From Whitmania pigra (lineage: Eukaryota; Annelida; Clitellata; Hirudinida; Haemopidae): a stretch of DNA of 64,000 nt. The first letter of the stretch is position 1, and the number at the start of each line of letters is the position of its first letter. This document shows positions 36,083 through 47,913 of the stretch, piece after piece. The position numbers were made by a program, and so were the translations under genes. Below the pieces are notes generated by a model that was not told where the DNA came from, searched no databases, and saw nothing but the letters and a program-made list of their open reading frames with translations. The stretch is taken from positions 43,903 through 107,902 of the forward strand of contig JAJTWR010000116.1 in the NCBI GenBank assembly GCA_021613335.1, given 5' to 3'.

Positions 36083-36889
36083 CTACACGATTCCTAAAAG
36101 TGTTTTTGTTTCCACTTCATTGCTCAAAAGTTCATGGCTGACATATTTGTCTAAAAGTTCTCTTTTCTTCCTTCGAATCAGGGCCTGTTCAATTTCTTTC
36201 TGAGTAGGCACACCAGAAGGGATCAAGAAAGCTGGTCCTTCATTTCTAGTCTCGCAGTTCGAAACTGTTGAATTGCCAGTTGTACCGACGGAGTCAATTG
36301 CCCGTGAACTTAGTTCGTTCGACCGCTTCTCGATAAGAGCAGCTCTGACTTTAGTTTCTATTTCTTCTTCATTAAGTAGTATTACACCATCGTCTTCGAG
36401 TAGATAGCCATAAAATTCTGCATCAAGGCATTTCATCAGCTTTGCTGCAGACTTTTTTTCTGGAGGAACTGGTTGAACTTCAAACAACTCTTTCACACCA
36501 GGCAGGTCTCTTGTAGCTCCATAATACCTGTAGCCTCTATTCCCCAGCGCTCTCCTGCCTTCATCATTGAACAACTTCGGACCAAATTTTCTGAAATCGT
36601 GTCCACCGAGCTCTTTGATCCTATCTTCCCAGTGGCCCTTTTCTCGTACCAATTTATTGATTTTATCGTTCATTTCCATAAGCCTGAATTGACCCAAACC
36701 AGCATTCTGAATTTTCGTAGCCAGCTGAGAAATCTCTCTAATTATATCTCTTCGATAGACTTCAGCTTTTTTTAGATTGTCGCACAAACTCGCTAAATAC
36801 GGTCTAACATCTTTATCTTTTAAGCCCTCGATGTTCTCTAACCTCCATCTTGCCAATTCTGTCTGAGCCTTTTCGGAATTTCTGGCCAT
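36083..36889 (-). CDS. ISY1: ISY1-type pre-mRNA splicing factor, intronless
   Basis: A single 268-codon frame from ATG at 36889 to the stop at 36083. ISY1 is a spliceosome component of the NineTeen/Prp19-associated complex acting in the nucleus around the first catalytic step. Family hallmarks in order: MARNSEKAQTELARW at the start, AEVYRRDIIREIS, IQNAGLGQFR, INKLVREKGHWEDRIKELGG, the GNRGYRYYGATRDLPGVKELFE core and a C-terminal QEIEQALIRRKKRELL helix. Human ISY1 is 285 aa with a long Glu-rich stretch before the C-terminal helix; that stretch is shorter and not acidic here, which explains the length. The frame is intact and conserved despite having no introns, unlike almost every neighbour, so it may be an expressed retrocopy or an ancestrally intron-poor gene. 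Confidence 0.93.
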   Translation of the reverse strand: MARNSEKAQTELARWRLENIEGLKDKDVRPYLASLCDNLKKAEVYRRDIIREISQLATKIQNAGLGQFRLMEMNDKINKLVREKGHWEDRIKELGGHDFRKFGPKLFNDEGRRALGNRGYRYYGATRDLPGVKELFEVQPVPPEKKSAAKLMKCLDAEFYGYLLEDDGVILLNEEEIETKVRAALIEKRSNELSSRAIDSVGTTGNSTVSNCETRNEGPAFLIPSGVPTQKEIEQALIRRKKRELLDKYVSHELLSNEVETKTLLGIV

Positions 36890-38579
36890 CTTTGAATACT
36901 GTGAATGAGCGGATTCAAAATGATTTTATGATATCTACAGTTTGTGATGCATTACAATTCTATTGACTTAAGATGCAGTAAGAAGAAAAGATCTTGAATA
37001 TGAGTTATTTTAAAGTATATTAAAATTTTATTAAAATAAAGAATATTCATCGATTTATTAAAAAGTAATACGTCATTAAGTGAATAATATAATTATAATT
37101 TTTAAATAAAAAATGGAGAGCAAAATAAAATTTAAAAAATGACATAATTTATTAGTCATAATTTATTGATCATTTTTGTTTTTGTTGAGAGATAATGATG
37201 ACGAACAAGTGGACGTGTCTGTTTGAATTAAGTGCCTCGTTTTTGGATGATATTACATACTCTTTAAATATAAATTGTGTTAACATGCAATCAAATTCAT
37301 CGTCGTCGTCATTAACATTTAAACATTTTTTAGTCAATCTTCGATTCATTTTATTTTTGTAATTGTTTTTGATTAAAGGGATTGACAACATGACGACGAC
37401 GACGATTTTTGATGGTGATGATGATGATGATGATGACGATGAAATATATATTGACCTATGGCGTTCAACCTTTGAGCGTGTTCGTCACACCAGCTGTTAC
37501 CGAGTGGAGCAAAAATATCGTTACGTGAATTTACACAGGTGTGATTTGAAAGATGATTTACTGTTCGACTGTTCGATTGAAGTTCAGCAAAAAAAAACGA
37601 GAAATTGAATTGAATTAAAATTAAAGCCACAAGCATAACCATTCTTCAGTACTTGGGCCTCAGTTCTGGGCGCCAGTTTAGATCACATAATAATAATAAT
37701 AAAGAATAATAATAACAATAATAATAATAATATAAATCATGACATCCTATAATTACTAAAATTTGTATCCTCGTATAAATGCCTATTCATAACCAACTTA
37801 GCAGAAATACTTAACAAAACATATTTATAGATACCTTCACATTAACCAGTTTTCGGCTATTGTTTCATCATCATCATTATTATTATTATCGATGTTATTA
37901 TTTTTATTTTAACCACGTCCGTGATCGTTTCACTCATGCCTGGGCTCGGTGTTAAATTTTTCAGCTTAAATCAATAAATCTGAACCACATTTTACTTCAG
38001 CATGAAATTTACCAGATTGAAAAATTAACTTAATTTAACAAAAGCGCTGTTTCTGAGAAAGACACTTATTTCGTAATAAGAGACGCCAGTGAGTTGGAAA
38101 TTAGGTGGACGAGAGGAAAGATAAATTGCTAAATTAGATGAGGTTTTGAGGCTCCTAGAAATGCGATGACTGCTTGTCACGATTTAGTAATTATGTTGCC
38201 TAAATTATGGCGTTGTTTACATAACTGACTTAAGCACGATTACCAATAGGTTTCTCAGTCATTGTGACTATTGTTCCGCTTCACTAGAAATGAATGTAAC
38301 TGCTTACTGGGCACTGCTTGCCTAGCAACATTTAGCAAAGGTGCAGTTTTCAACAACAAATCATACTATTTTATTGCAACGATAAATAACAATTATGTGT
38401 AATGATGCTAACTGTAACAATAGAAGGCTCTGCTGTTTTATAGTAATTCACAGAAGATTTCAAAAATTTCAAGCATTGTCGCAACTGGTTAGATGCGGTT
38501 ACATTCTGCTTGCAGCAAGTGGTAGGTTTTATAAGGAGCTTCGAGTGTGCGGTATTCAGTCATTTTGACACTTTACTCA
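36890..38579. other. Spacer with microsatellites; promoter side of both ISY1 and the antistasin-like gene
   Basis: Simple repeats at 37391-37445 (GAC/GAT), 37686-37735 (AATAAT) and 37862-37900. An open frame at 37363-37608 is mostly the Asp-rich repeat translation and has no family match. TTTTATAAGGAGC near 38526 could be a TATA region for the gene starting at 38580. Confidence 0.4.
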
Positions 38580-40908
38580 ATGAGGACAATGATGAGGTCT
38601 CTGTTGGCGATTACGTTCGTTTATTTTGCTGCTGCCAGTGCCCAAAGTAAGAACATAGTCTAGAAATTTTGCTTAGGTCATGTTGGTATATCATTTTATT
38701 GTTAAAATTTTGTAAGAGAATCAAGAGAGGTAAAACATTAATTTTAGATTTTTTTATTTTCTTATTGGTAAAGTTGCCATCATGTTTAATAGTCAGAGCT
38801 GGTCAATATTATGAAAATTTAAATGATAATTGGGAATTTATTAGAAAAATTCAAATATACATCTAATGGGCGCCTCTGAAGCAACGCTTTTAACTATTAT
38901 AATTACTATTAATTAGTATGGGGAGTTGTTAATATTATACCATTAATTCCTAATTTATTATCATAACAATCACCATAATTTTTGTAATAATGCAACTTTT
39001 CAAAATATTGGCAATGAATTTTCATAACCAGTGTATTTGAGACGTCATTTTGAAAAGTATGGTTTTAATATTCCTTATTAAAATACATTTACTATTCAAA
39101 TTATGCAAACTTATGAAATTAATACAAAATATTTTATTATAAATATTATAAAAGCAAACATTTGTTAATATTAGTGGCTATTTTAATTACTAATCAATTT
39201 AAATATTTAGTTGCAAATTCGAGCGATAGTCAATACCTTTTATTATTGAGTAACAACCCTAATGTGATTAATATATATATATATAACAAGATTAAATAGA
39301 TTTGTATGTATTAGTTTAACAGCACCATTCCACTTATGTAGATTAGAAATTGTAATAAGTTTAATCATATATTGAAATAAATATCAATATAGCATATCAA
39401 TATACATATATCATATATTTATATCATATCAATATTTATGTTTAAAATTGTATTAATTTTAATTTATAATTAATCTAAAAAATCCTAATACTTGCTATTT
39501 ATCAGCTGGCACAGCATGTCCAATGCTTGCTTGTGCCATCAACTGCACTTACAGCCAGAAATTGGATGCCAACGGATGCAGAACTTGCGAATGTTTGGAT
39601 CCTTGCAAAGTAATTTACATTATTATTATTGTCAGTGTTTGTGTTATTGTTATTATTATTATTTTATTATTATAATTTTAAAATTTTTATTATTTAATAT
39701 TATTTTTAATAATAAAAACAATAATTATTAATAATAATTAATAAATTATAAGGACAAGGTTTGTCCGCTTGGAGAAGAATGCAGAGTTGAAAAGGAATTG
39801 GCTGTGTGCGTAAAGAAAGGTTTCGTTAAATTTTTTTATAATTTCAACAAAAATTTAAATTTATGAGGTTACATGGCTCTGGAAAATTTTATAAACCGCT
39901 TTAAAAGCCAAATATTTTAAAAAATAAATTAAAATAAAAATTATTTATAAATTAAATTGGAAATTAATTGCTTTTTTTGAAAAATCAATCTTATTTTTGT
40001 TACGTTTCAATAGAATGTCCTCTCCTAAAATGCCATGCCTGCAATAGTGGATACAGGTTGAACTACGATGGATGTCAGACGTGCTCATGTGTGGATCCTT
40101 GTGAGGTAAGTAACAAAAACTGAACTTACTGATATGTTTGATCTTAAATTCTGATTATTATTTATTGATTATTTATCGTCGTTACTACGCCAATTTGAAA
40201 TTCTAAAAACATGCAAACCTAATAACAACAATAATAAATTTAAAACATAGTAATAATATTAATAATAATAATACAATAATAATAAACATAATAATGATAT
40301 TCATATTTTAACATAATCTGATTTTATACAGTATCACAAATGCGAAGAGGGTCAAGTATGTACAAAGAAGGAGGTTCAGTGCATCAGAGCGCCTTGCTAC
40401 CCAGTGGCCGATTGCAAAGGTTATTCAAATTTATTTTGATTTTTTTCTAATGTTTGAATAACTGTTGGATCAAAAAAAATAGGATAATTGTAGATAGATT
40501 TTTATTCAACAAAAATAATTTATTGCAAGGTATAAATAAATTATTAATAAAACTTTTTTTTGTAAAAATAGTCATCAAAATTTATTTCTTAATTTCAGTC
40601 TGTCCTCAAATCCGTTGCATTGCTCCTTGCAAAAGTGGCTACAGGGTGGATTCCAACAAATGCCAAACATGCCAGTGTGTGGATCCTTGTGAGGTAAGTA
40701 ACAAAACTAAACTTACTTATATGTTTGATCTTAAATTCTGAAACAAAAAAACCATAGAAAAACCAGATGAACAGTTTTAAAATAATTATTTCATTCTGAT
40801 TCCAGACGAAAGGTTTCTAAATTTTAATATTTATTTATCGTCGTTACTACTCCAATTTAAAATTCTAAAAACATGCAAACCTAAAAACAATAATAATAAA
40901 TTTAAAAC

Positions 40909-40939
<31 letters not shown>

Positions 40940-42330
40940 AATAATAATAAACATAATAATGATATTAATATTTTAACATAATCTGATTTTACACTGTATC
41001 CGAAATGCGAAGAAGGTCAAGTATGTACAAGTAAGGAGGTTCAGTGCATCAGAGCACCTTGCTACCCAGTGGCCGATTGCACAGGTTATTCAAATTTATT
41101 TTGATTCTTTTCCAATGTTTGAATAACTGTTGAATAAAAAAAATAGGATAATTGTAGATAGATTTTTATTCAATAAAAAATAATTTATTGCAAGGTATAA
41201 ATAAATTATTAATAAAACTTTTTTTTGTAAAAATAGTCATTCCAGTCTGCCCTCAAATCCTTTGCATTGCTCCTTGCAAAAGTGGCTACAGGGAGGATTT
41301 CAACAGATGCCAAACATGCGAGTGTGTGGATCCTTGTGAGGTGATCATAAGTTGTTTTATTAACAATTTATCACCTTACAGTTTTTATATTTGCTATTTA
41401 TTATATTTCAAATTTAACTTTTCTGTAACTTTTTTGTTCGAGTTCTATTATTTAATAGCAGTTAATAATAATTTATAAAATTGCTCAGGCTCAGGCTAAG
41501 ACTAATTTAAGCAATATTTATATAAAATTTAATTGTTGTAATTCAAATTAACAGGTTATTAACAGGATAATTTACAAAAAAATATAATATAACATGCATC
41601 ATAAGGTGCCCGAAACTAATTTTTAATCAATTATGTATAAAACTGCAACCATAATATTCAAACAGTATCCCAGATGTGAAAAGGGCGAAGTATGCAAAAG
41701 ACAGCAGGTCTTCTGCTTTGTCCCTCCTTGTTATGACACTTACGAATGCGTCAAAGGTGAAACTCCCTATTGAAAGATTCAAAGTTGTCTTCGTTGAACA
41801 CATTCATATCCAATGAGTCTGATTTTCGATGACATGAGATTATCTACCTAAATTTTTGTTTCTATTTTTGGTCTCTAAATTTGTTCAAAAATAGCTAAAG
41901 TGTTCGAGGGAATAAATCTAAACGCTTCGAAATCCATGCTAATAATAGTATTCACTTTTATTTAGAATGTCCTCTGTACAAATGTGCTCCTTGTAACCAT
42001 GGATACAAAGTCGACAAGAACGGTTGTCAAACCTGCGATTGTTTGCCTCCGAGAGGCCTCAATTGCGGGGTATGAACAAACAGACACAATAATAATAAAT
42101 AAATAATGTTGTGGCAATATACATAGTCAAGTAATTGTGAATGAATTTTAATATGCAGGGTGTGTTGTGCAGTAAAGGTCAGATTTGCAAGAAAGTAGTG
42201 GCGCCCTGTCTCATTCCGCCTTGCCCTGTGATTGGAAGATGTTACAATACGAGTAAATATAAATACGATCATTACAATGTTAACTAGAATCATTTTAAAG
42301 GAAATTTTTGAACTTACAGCTTCTGTCTGA
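38580..42330 (+). CDS. Secreted antistasin-like multi-domain cysteine-rich protein
   Basis: Twelve exons: 38580-38646, 39506-39609, 39753-39819, 40014-40105, 40332-40419, 40599-40693, 40997-41084, 41246-41340, 41666-41756, 41966-42069, 42159-42252 and 42320-42330. They sum to 996 nt (331 aa) with consistent phases. Exon 1 is a signal peptide (SLLAITFVYFAAASA). Even-numbered exons 2-10 carry the antistasin core C-x3-4-C-x3-C-x2-GY-x2-D-x3-C-x2-C-x-C; odd exons 3-11 carry a shorter Cys-rich partner (C-x5-C, then C). So there are five exon-pair modules. Antistasins are serine-protease inhibitors, known from leeches as anticoagulants, but related secreted proteins in other animals have developmental or matrix roles. 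No reactive-site Arg-Val pair was assigned, so inhibitory activity is unproven. Exons 4-9 and their introns are close copies. Exon 7 has lost its acceptor AG (see findings). Confidence 0.85.
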
Positions 42331-42560
42331 AAACATCTGGTGGAAATTCCCCACAAGATCAGAATCTCTTACCAAAGAATAGCTTGATGAATATTAAATA
42401 ATTTCTGATTAACTTTTGATTCATGAGTTCAAATGTTAAATAATGTTTCAAATGTTTAATAATTTAAATTTAAAAGTCCAAATTTCATTTGTGCATTGCT
42501 TGACTTAGAACACAAACATCACCAAAAGGCTACTTGCACTGCTCAATTAATTCGAACAAT
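42331..42560. terminator. 3' flank of the antistasin-like gene
   Basis: ATTAAA occurs near 42393, about 60 bp after the stop, and may be the poly(A) signal. No other feature seen. Confidence 0.35.
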
Positions 42561-42667
42561 ATGGCAAGTGGTGTTGAAATAGATGCGCCTATTGCCCTTG
42601 GACGTCAACGTAAAAAGATAGAAAAAAATGAAACTAATTTCAAGCCTAAACAATTTTTATTAGATAA
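42561..42667 (+). pseudogene. Possible transposase exon fragment (hAT/ZMYM1-like)
   Basis: A short frame MASGVEIDAPIALGRQRKK... ends at a plausible donor (TTAGATAA|GTATGT). A short acidic/Pro stretch leading to GRQ..K is found in TTF/ZMYM1-type transposases just before the C-terminal part, and other hAT debris lies within 1 kb. With 35 codons the assignment is weak. Confidence 0.3.
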
Positions 42668-42999
42668 GTATGTACATCAATAATTGTGTAGATAGTGCTG
42701 GCCCGTATTTATGGGGAGGGTTTACGTAAGCCTCCGAAATATTAAAAAAATATTTTAATTGTAAATTTTAGTGATTTATATAACAGCATAAAATCAAAAA
42801 ACCTTAAATTCGTCTCTATTTATTATTATTACTATCATTTGATTTTGATTTTGAATAATATCAAAATGAACCCCTAAAATCATTTTCTGACTACTATTTA
42901 GTAGTGCAATTATTTGTAACAATTTACCAAAGTTAGTTCATACATATTTATTACCTTTGTTGTAGGAGATAGATTTAATTGAAATACTATTTTAATTGA

Positions 43000-43090
43000 G
43001 ACTACAAATTTGAAGTCAACATGTCCGATAGCGTGGGACAAGTCATGTGTCATTTTGTTATTGCCTAATTCTATCGAACTCTAGCCTTTA
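43000..43090 (+). pseudogene. Inverted fragment of the GM2A-like last exon
   Basis: Nearly the reverse complement of 44228-44320. It reads DYKFEVNMSDSVGQVMC in the plus direction, then CHFVIA and a stop, and the match continues into the 3' flank (TTCTATCGAACTCTA). The codons for LQG between MC and HFV are missing, and no upstream exons accompany it. It is a dead partial copy in opposite orientation 1.2 kb from its source. Confidence 0.9.
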
Positions 43091-43550
43091 TTTAATTTTT
43101 TTATTTAAGATATTATATATTTTGATGATAAACAAATAAACTGCAATGATATCATTGATAGCTTTCAATCAAAATATCGAGGTCAGTTGGGTTGATACAT
43201 CTTTTAGTTGCAAATTTGTGAGTTATGACTCATTAATAACGATTACTAACCATCCTATCTCATATACCCTATAAGACTCAAACGAACTTCAATTAACAAG
43301 TAATTCATGATATAAGCACTAATAGTGACATTTTTCCAACAATTCTTCACATTAACAAACACATTAATTTAACCGGTGGGTGGCCCTGGGCTCACTTGGA
43401 AGGGAGGCCCCTTTCCAATTCCCCTTATTGCACATCATCACATGCTAGTAACCTAATATAGAAATACTTTGAACACGAGTTGCACTTGAAAAATTTATTT
43501 ACCAAATAAATATGGCTAAAATCAGAGAATACATGAAGTTATAACAGCTA

Positions 43551-43740
43551 TTAAAGTTCAGATACTTTTCTAGATCTCCGTGTGGCAAAATCGCTGATGA
43601 TGTCACTGAAGTTTAATTCACGCAGTACATCCGACTCGATGCTCAAAATTTGCAGACCATTGTACTTGCCGCTCATTGCAGATGCATTTTGGTAGCTTTG
43701 CCCGCCATAGTTTTCCCAGTTCTAAGTCATGCGTCTCGAG
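43551..43740 (-). pseudogene. hAT transposase C-terminal fragment
   Basis: On the minus strand a frame ending in TAA at 43551 reads GKYNGLQILSIESDVLRELNFSDIISDFATRRSRK (positions about 43551-43690; key residues IE-D--R-LNF-DII--FA--K-RK). This is the C-terminal tail of TTF/ZMYM1-type hAT transposases, after the dimerisation motif. Neither the upstream part nor inverted ends were found. Confidence 0.5.
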
Positions 43741-43878
43741 AGCGATAGTAGGGTGTAAACAGAATTATCTTTCTCCGGTGAAAACCGCAATAAATCTCCT
43801 TTAAAATACTTTGCTTAAATAAATATCGACTTAATCCGTTTTCAGACTTAGATATCGCTGTTCGGTAAATATTTCTTC

Positions 43879-44049
43879 ATGACGAGGTCGTTAACACCAG
43901 ATTCTCTCGAACTCATTTTGAACTCGGTTATGAAGCATGCAAATGAAAATTCAAATCTGCTAATAAAGAAACTGAATGATCATATGACTAATGCAATCAA
44001 CCAAATGAATGTCAATATTGTCGAAATAAACGCCAGAATTTTGGCTTAG
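43879..44049 (+). CDS. Short hypothetical frame (56 aa)
   Basis: ATG at 43879 to TAG at 44047-44049. It is predicted helical and Asn/Leu-rich (LELILNSVMKHANENSNLL), with no family recognised. It lies among transposon debris, so it may be the coiled-coil start of an element protein or chance. Confidence 0.2.
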   Translation: MTRSLTPDSLELILNSVMKHANENSNLLIKKLNDHMTNAINQMNVNIVEINARILA

Positions 44050-44244
44050 CTAAAAAATTCACTAACTCACCAATAAGTATTTACCCACGCATTTTAAACT
44101 AAAGTATCAGCCCAACCATACTCAAGAAAATTAATTTGAGATCGAACAAATGAAAACGGCAATACTATCATTCCAGTTTATGTGTTTATCATCAAAGTAT
44201 ATAATATCACATAAAAATTACATAAAGGATAGAGTTCGATAGAA

Positions 44245-46071
44245 TTAAGCAATAACGAAGTGACCCTGGAGACACATGACTTGTCCCACGCTGTCGGACA
44301 TGTTGACTTCAAATTTGTAGTCACCACGGACCAAAAAGGCAGGAATTTTGTCTATCTTGAAGGGAAAAGCAACTGGAGCCAGACTGTAGGTTCCCTGATG
44401 GAATAATCGTCGTCAATAAATATTAAATGAAGTAAAATTTTAAATCAATAATTAACCTCTTGAATTAAAAAGTAATTAAAGTAAATTTTAAATCATAAAC
44501 TAACCTTCTTGAATGGGCAGTGGCAGTTGAGGTTTGAAGCGTCCTCAGGGTTGCAAGTAATCTGTTCGAGTAGTGGGCAGATGTCGTCGTAATTGCAAGA
44601 TCCCATTTTGTTGAAGCATGGAAGTCTTACGTAATTTGTACCGCGCAATTTTTGCATAAGAACTTTGGTCTGAAATGATGAATTTGTTGTGGTTAGATAA
44701 ACAGCTAGCTAATCTATTGTTGAGTCTAGCGCCCGCACGGCCTAATGGCGGCGCTTCTAACGATGGCGAACCGCGCTGCGAGAGAACCTAACCTCCTAAT
44801 CATCTAGCTATGCTATATATCTATACATAACGGACGTTAATAAAACATATGTTTGTTTTAATTTACAAGGAATTTTAAAGCAAAAACCTTAAGCGGTCCA
44901 TTGACGTCTCTGTTCAATGTTGCTTCGAAGGATGCTGTAAGAGTTCCTGGGTAATGGAGGGGATCAGGAGTCAATGACAATTTGCTGATGCTTCCTGCAG
45001 CGCCATTTCCGCAGTCTTTCCACGAGAAAGAATTTGCCTGATGATAAATTTTTAAATTCAATTAAACACATTTGCAAATAAATATTAGTAGCAATTGGCT
45101 GTGATATCAGAATCTGTTTTAAGATAAAATTATTATAACTCGAATTGTCGCGTTCCTTTAAGCCAGGGGTACTCAAACTGCGGACCGCGGTCCACAATCC
45201 GGACCGCCGATAGCTTTTAAGTGGACCTCTAATTATTTCCAAAAAAATAAATTTAAAAAGTTAAAAAATTCTGAATTCTGGTCTAAGTTTGTAATTGAGG
45301 GTCCAAGAAATTGGCTTTATCAGTTCTGACAATATTTGGATCAACTTACACCTGTGAATCATCATTTTCAACTATGAACATTATCAAGTCTAAAAATCGA
45401 AGTCAATTAACTGATATACATCTTGGAAATTGTTTGAGAATTGCAATTACTAGCTATTCTCCAAATATCATAGAAGTCACGAAGTCATAGAAGGACAAGC
45501 AGTTCCATGCATCACACTAAATAAAAAAAGTCTGGCAGCATTTTAATATTAATTCATTACTTTTTACTTCACAACCCCCCCCCCCCCGGTCCACATGACC
45601 CTTGTGGACCGCCACCTATCTGAAAATTACGTAAAGTGGATCCCGGCCAAAAAAGTTTGAGTACCCCTGCTTTAAGCGACGACCAAAAGCAATAGCGTCC
45701 ATAACCCCTAGTGCTCTACCAGGGTGCTTTTTAGCTCTCTATGCTGTACTCGGACATATAAAGCACTCAAAAATATTGACTAGTTGCAAACTGTGAAATG
45801 GACATACTGCGACGGGTCCAACTTGGCTGAAGTTGACGATGTTGTTTTCATAGTCTGCTTCGCTCCTTCCATGTGCTTGAGCAAAGGCGATCACAACCAG
45901 AGCAACCAGTGGCAAAACTAGTCGTTTAAAAGTAACAAATTTAGAAAATTCCAGCAACGGTTATTAATAATCTTCGACTTGAATTTATTTTAATATTTTA
46001 CGAAAAATACTTGAACTGTTAAGTATTAGAAAATAGTCTAAAGAGCACTCACTTGTTCCAATAGATGCCAT
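44245..46071 (-). CDS. Ganglioside GM2 activator-like secreted protein (ML/MD-2-related lipid-binding)
   Basis: Five minus-strand exons, 46071-46053, 45917-45808, 45037-44888, 44669-44505 and 44394-44245, sum to 594 nt (197 aa); phases 1, 0, 0, 0 all match. A signal peptide spans exons 1-2 (ILPLVALVVIAFAQAHG). The mature part follows GM2A order: FSWKDCGNG, ISKLSLTPDPLHYPGTLTAS, VRLPCFNKMGSCNYDDIC, CHCPFKKGTYSLAPVAFPF, FLVRGDYKFEVNMSD, QVMCLQGHF. The family has a beta-cup with a hydrophobic pocket and presents glycolipids to lysosomal hydrolases. All eight conserved cysteines appear present, so folding should be normal. Intron 2 holds a hAT element and intron 3 a SINE. Substrate is inferred from family only. 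Confidence 0.9.
44728..44846 (+). mobile_element. tRNA-derived SINE (family A) in intron 3 of the GM2A-like gene
   Basis: GCGCCCGCACGGCCTAATGG start, GATGGCGAACCGCGCTGCG body, CATCTAGCTATGC and CGGACGTTAATAAAAC tail, matching the 3391-3511 copy in reverse orientation. Antisense to the host gene. The pol III boxes are partly degraded. Confidence 0.75.
45164..45669 (+). mobile_element. hAT (Charlie/ZBED-like) element in intron 2 of the GM2A-like gene
   Basis: Ends CAGGGGTACTCAAACTGCGG at 45164 and TTTGAGTACCCCTG ending at 45669, flanked by the perfect 8-bp duplication CTTTAAGC (45156-45163 and 45670-45677). On the plus strand about 45332-45470 reads FGSTYTCESSFSTMNIIKSK then LTDIHLGNCLRIAIT, the dimerisation region of hAT transposases of the ZBED5/FAM200 type (FGSTY-CE--FS-M--IK----S-LTD-HL). 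At 506 bp it is an internally deleted, non-autonomous copy. Confidence 0.93.
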
Positions 46072-47913
46072 CTTTTGAAAATTTCTGACAGTCAAAGTGT
46101 TATAGGACTTTACTTATAAGGTGCACAAACATGTGATTACAAGGGGGAGGAGATCATGTGGATCTGGTGCATCTATGTATTTGATATTCAAATCACTTAT
46201 TGATGGATCGAAGGTGATTGAAAATGGACCAAATTAAAAAAATAATTTGAATACAATTTATTAATTTACGATTAACATAAAATTCCATTTAAACAAATAA
46301 CTTAACAAGTTTAATTGTGAGCATCACCTGACTAAGAACCCGCCTAGTTTGTTCATCAGCTTCAACACCACTGTTTGTTCTTAGTTTTACATTCGACTCC
46401 CATAATTAGCTTAAATGAAATATACAAATATAAAAACAAGACTTTTGACGGTCTTAAAGGCGACTTTAATTGAACGTGTCTCGAATAAGTCTGAATTCTC
46501 TGTAAAAACAAAAAACTGTTGTTATTTTGTATTCAATGTTTTGCCAGCTTTGTTAAATTGAGAGAATGTGGTTGATGCAATGATATCACAATACGATATC
46601 AAAATATGATATCAGAGTTTATTAGAAATCGTTAGTGTCAGTAATAAGGAAAAACATGGATATAACTTCAATATAAAAATTTAACAATCTGAAAAAATTC
46701 AACGTTCATAACAATTAATAGCATAAGTTTTTGTTTGTGGATCAGCTTAAAATATCGTTAACTTGTATCATTTTTAAGCAGAAGGTGAGGTTAAATTTTA
46801 AAGAATTTTATCTTAATTAATAAATTTACTTTGGATAAATCACTTTACCTCAATTAATAGAATTCTTTAATTCAAATAATGCACCAACTTATTAAATAAA
46901 AAAACTTGAAGGACCACTTTTTTGTATTTCAAGGTTTCTCCCCTTTGGCAATGCTTCTATCTCTAATCGTAATTTGCATTACATTTGACCTTTGGCCCTG
47001 AAGCTATCGATTATGAACAATAAACAACAATCCTTTATTATTTACTTTGTGTAAAATAATTCTTCTAATAGACCATTAGTTCTGAAATGTCATGTGAAAT
47101 TTTTATCAGTTAATCAGAAATATTTATTTACTTAAGAGGCTTCATTACTCTTTTAATATTGGTCAGTTGACATCACTATCATGCCATAAATCGTCTAGTC
47201 ACAAGTAGAACGTTTCTACTGACTAGTAGAAATACTTCACATGGCATGATACATTGAAATTTTGATCATATTATTTAAATAAATTGAATTTAATTAATTA
47301 CTTTACATATTACGCAAGGTATTCATTCCAGCCTAAGAGTAAGGTGCCTATTTATTGCAAGAAATGTAGTCAGCATTATAGCAACTTAATCAAGCTTTTG
47401 CTTTTACAGGATAAACATAATTGTTCAGAATCGTCGACACTAAGACGGAAACGAGTGTTCTTCAAAAAGTTACATGGGGAGTAAATTATAAATTGCCCAG
47501 AAGATAATTTAATAATTCTTTAATCGTTCGGTTGGTTAAATCCAATCAAAATACTCAAAATTAAAATGCAATTAATAATTTATTTATTTATTATTTCTCA
47601 AAAAGAAAAACAACTAAGTAAACTTCGAGTAAATTAGATTTGAAGTTTGAAAACACAATAAAAACGGACCAAAACCATCATCGATACATGAAAATTGAAA
47701 CCAATTATCTTTCAAAACCTGAAAAGTAAAATGTCATCAAAGGAAACTCATGAATATTTCTTGATTTATAAAAATTCTTAATGATTTAAAAAACAAAAAT
47801 TTGACCATATTATTTAAATAAATTTAATTAATTAAAATACTATGACGTTGACTGAAATCGTAATAATGTCGTAACAACAATATTTATTTATTTCTAAATA
47901 ATCTTAGTACAGC
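46072..47913. other. AT-rich intergenic region, no gene supported
   Basis: Contains the promoter of the GM2A-like gene (TTACTTATAAGG near 46112 may be its TATA region, read in reverse) and the 3' flank of the PLAT gene. A 66-codon plus frame at 47284-47484 has CKKCSQHY, then HNC, a possible half zinc finger, but lacks context and is not called. Confidence 0.4.

Noticed and set aside
37363..37608. 81-codon frame with an Asp run
   Set aside because: Half of it is a GAT microsatellite, there is no family resemblance and no splice or promoter support.
47284..47484. 66-codon frame with a possible half zinc finger
   Set aside because: Only one CxxC and no completing pair in context; likely chance.
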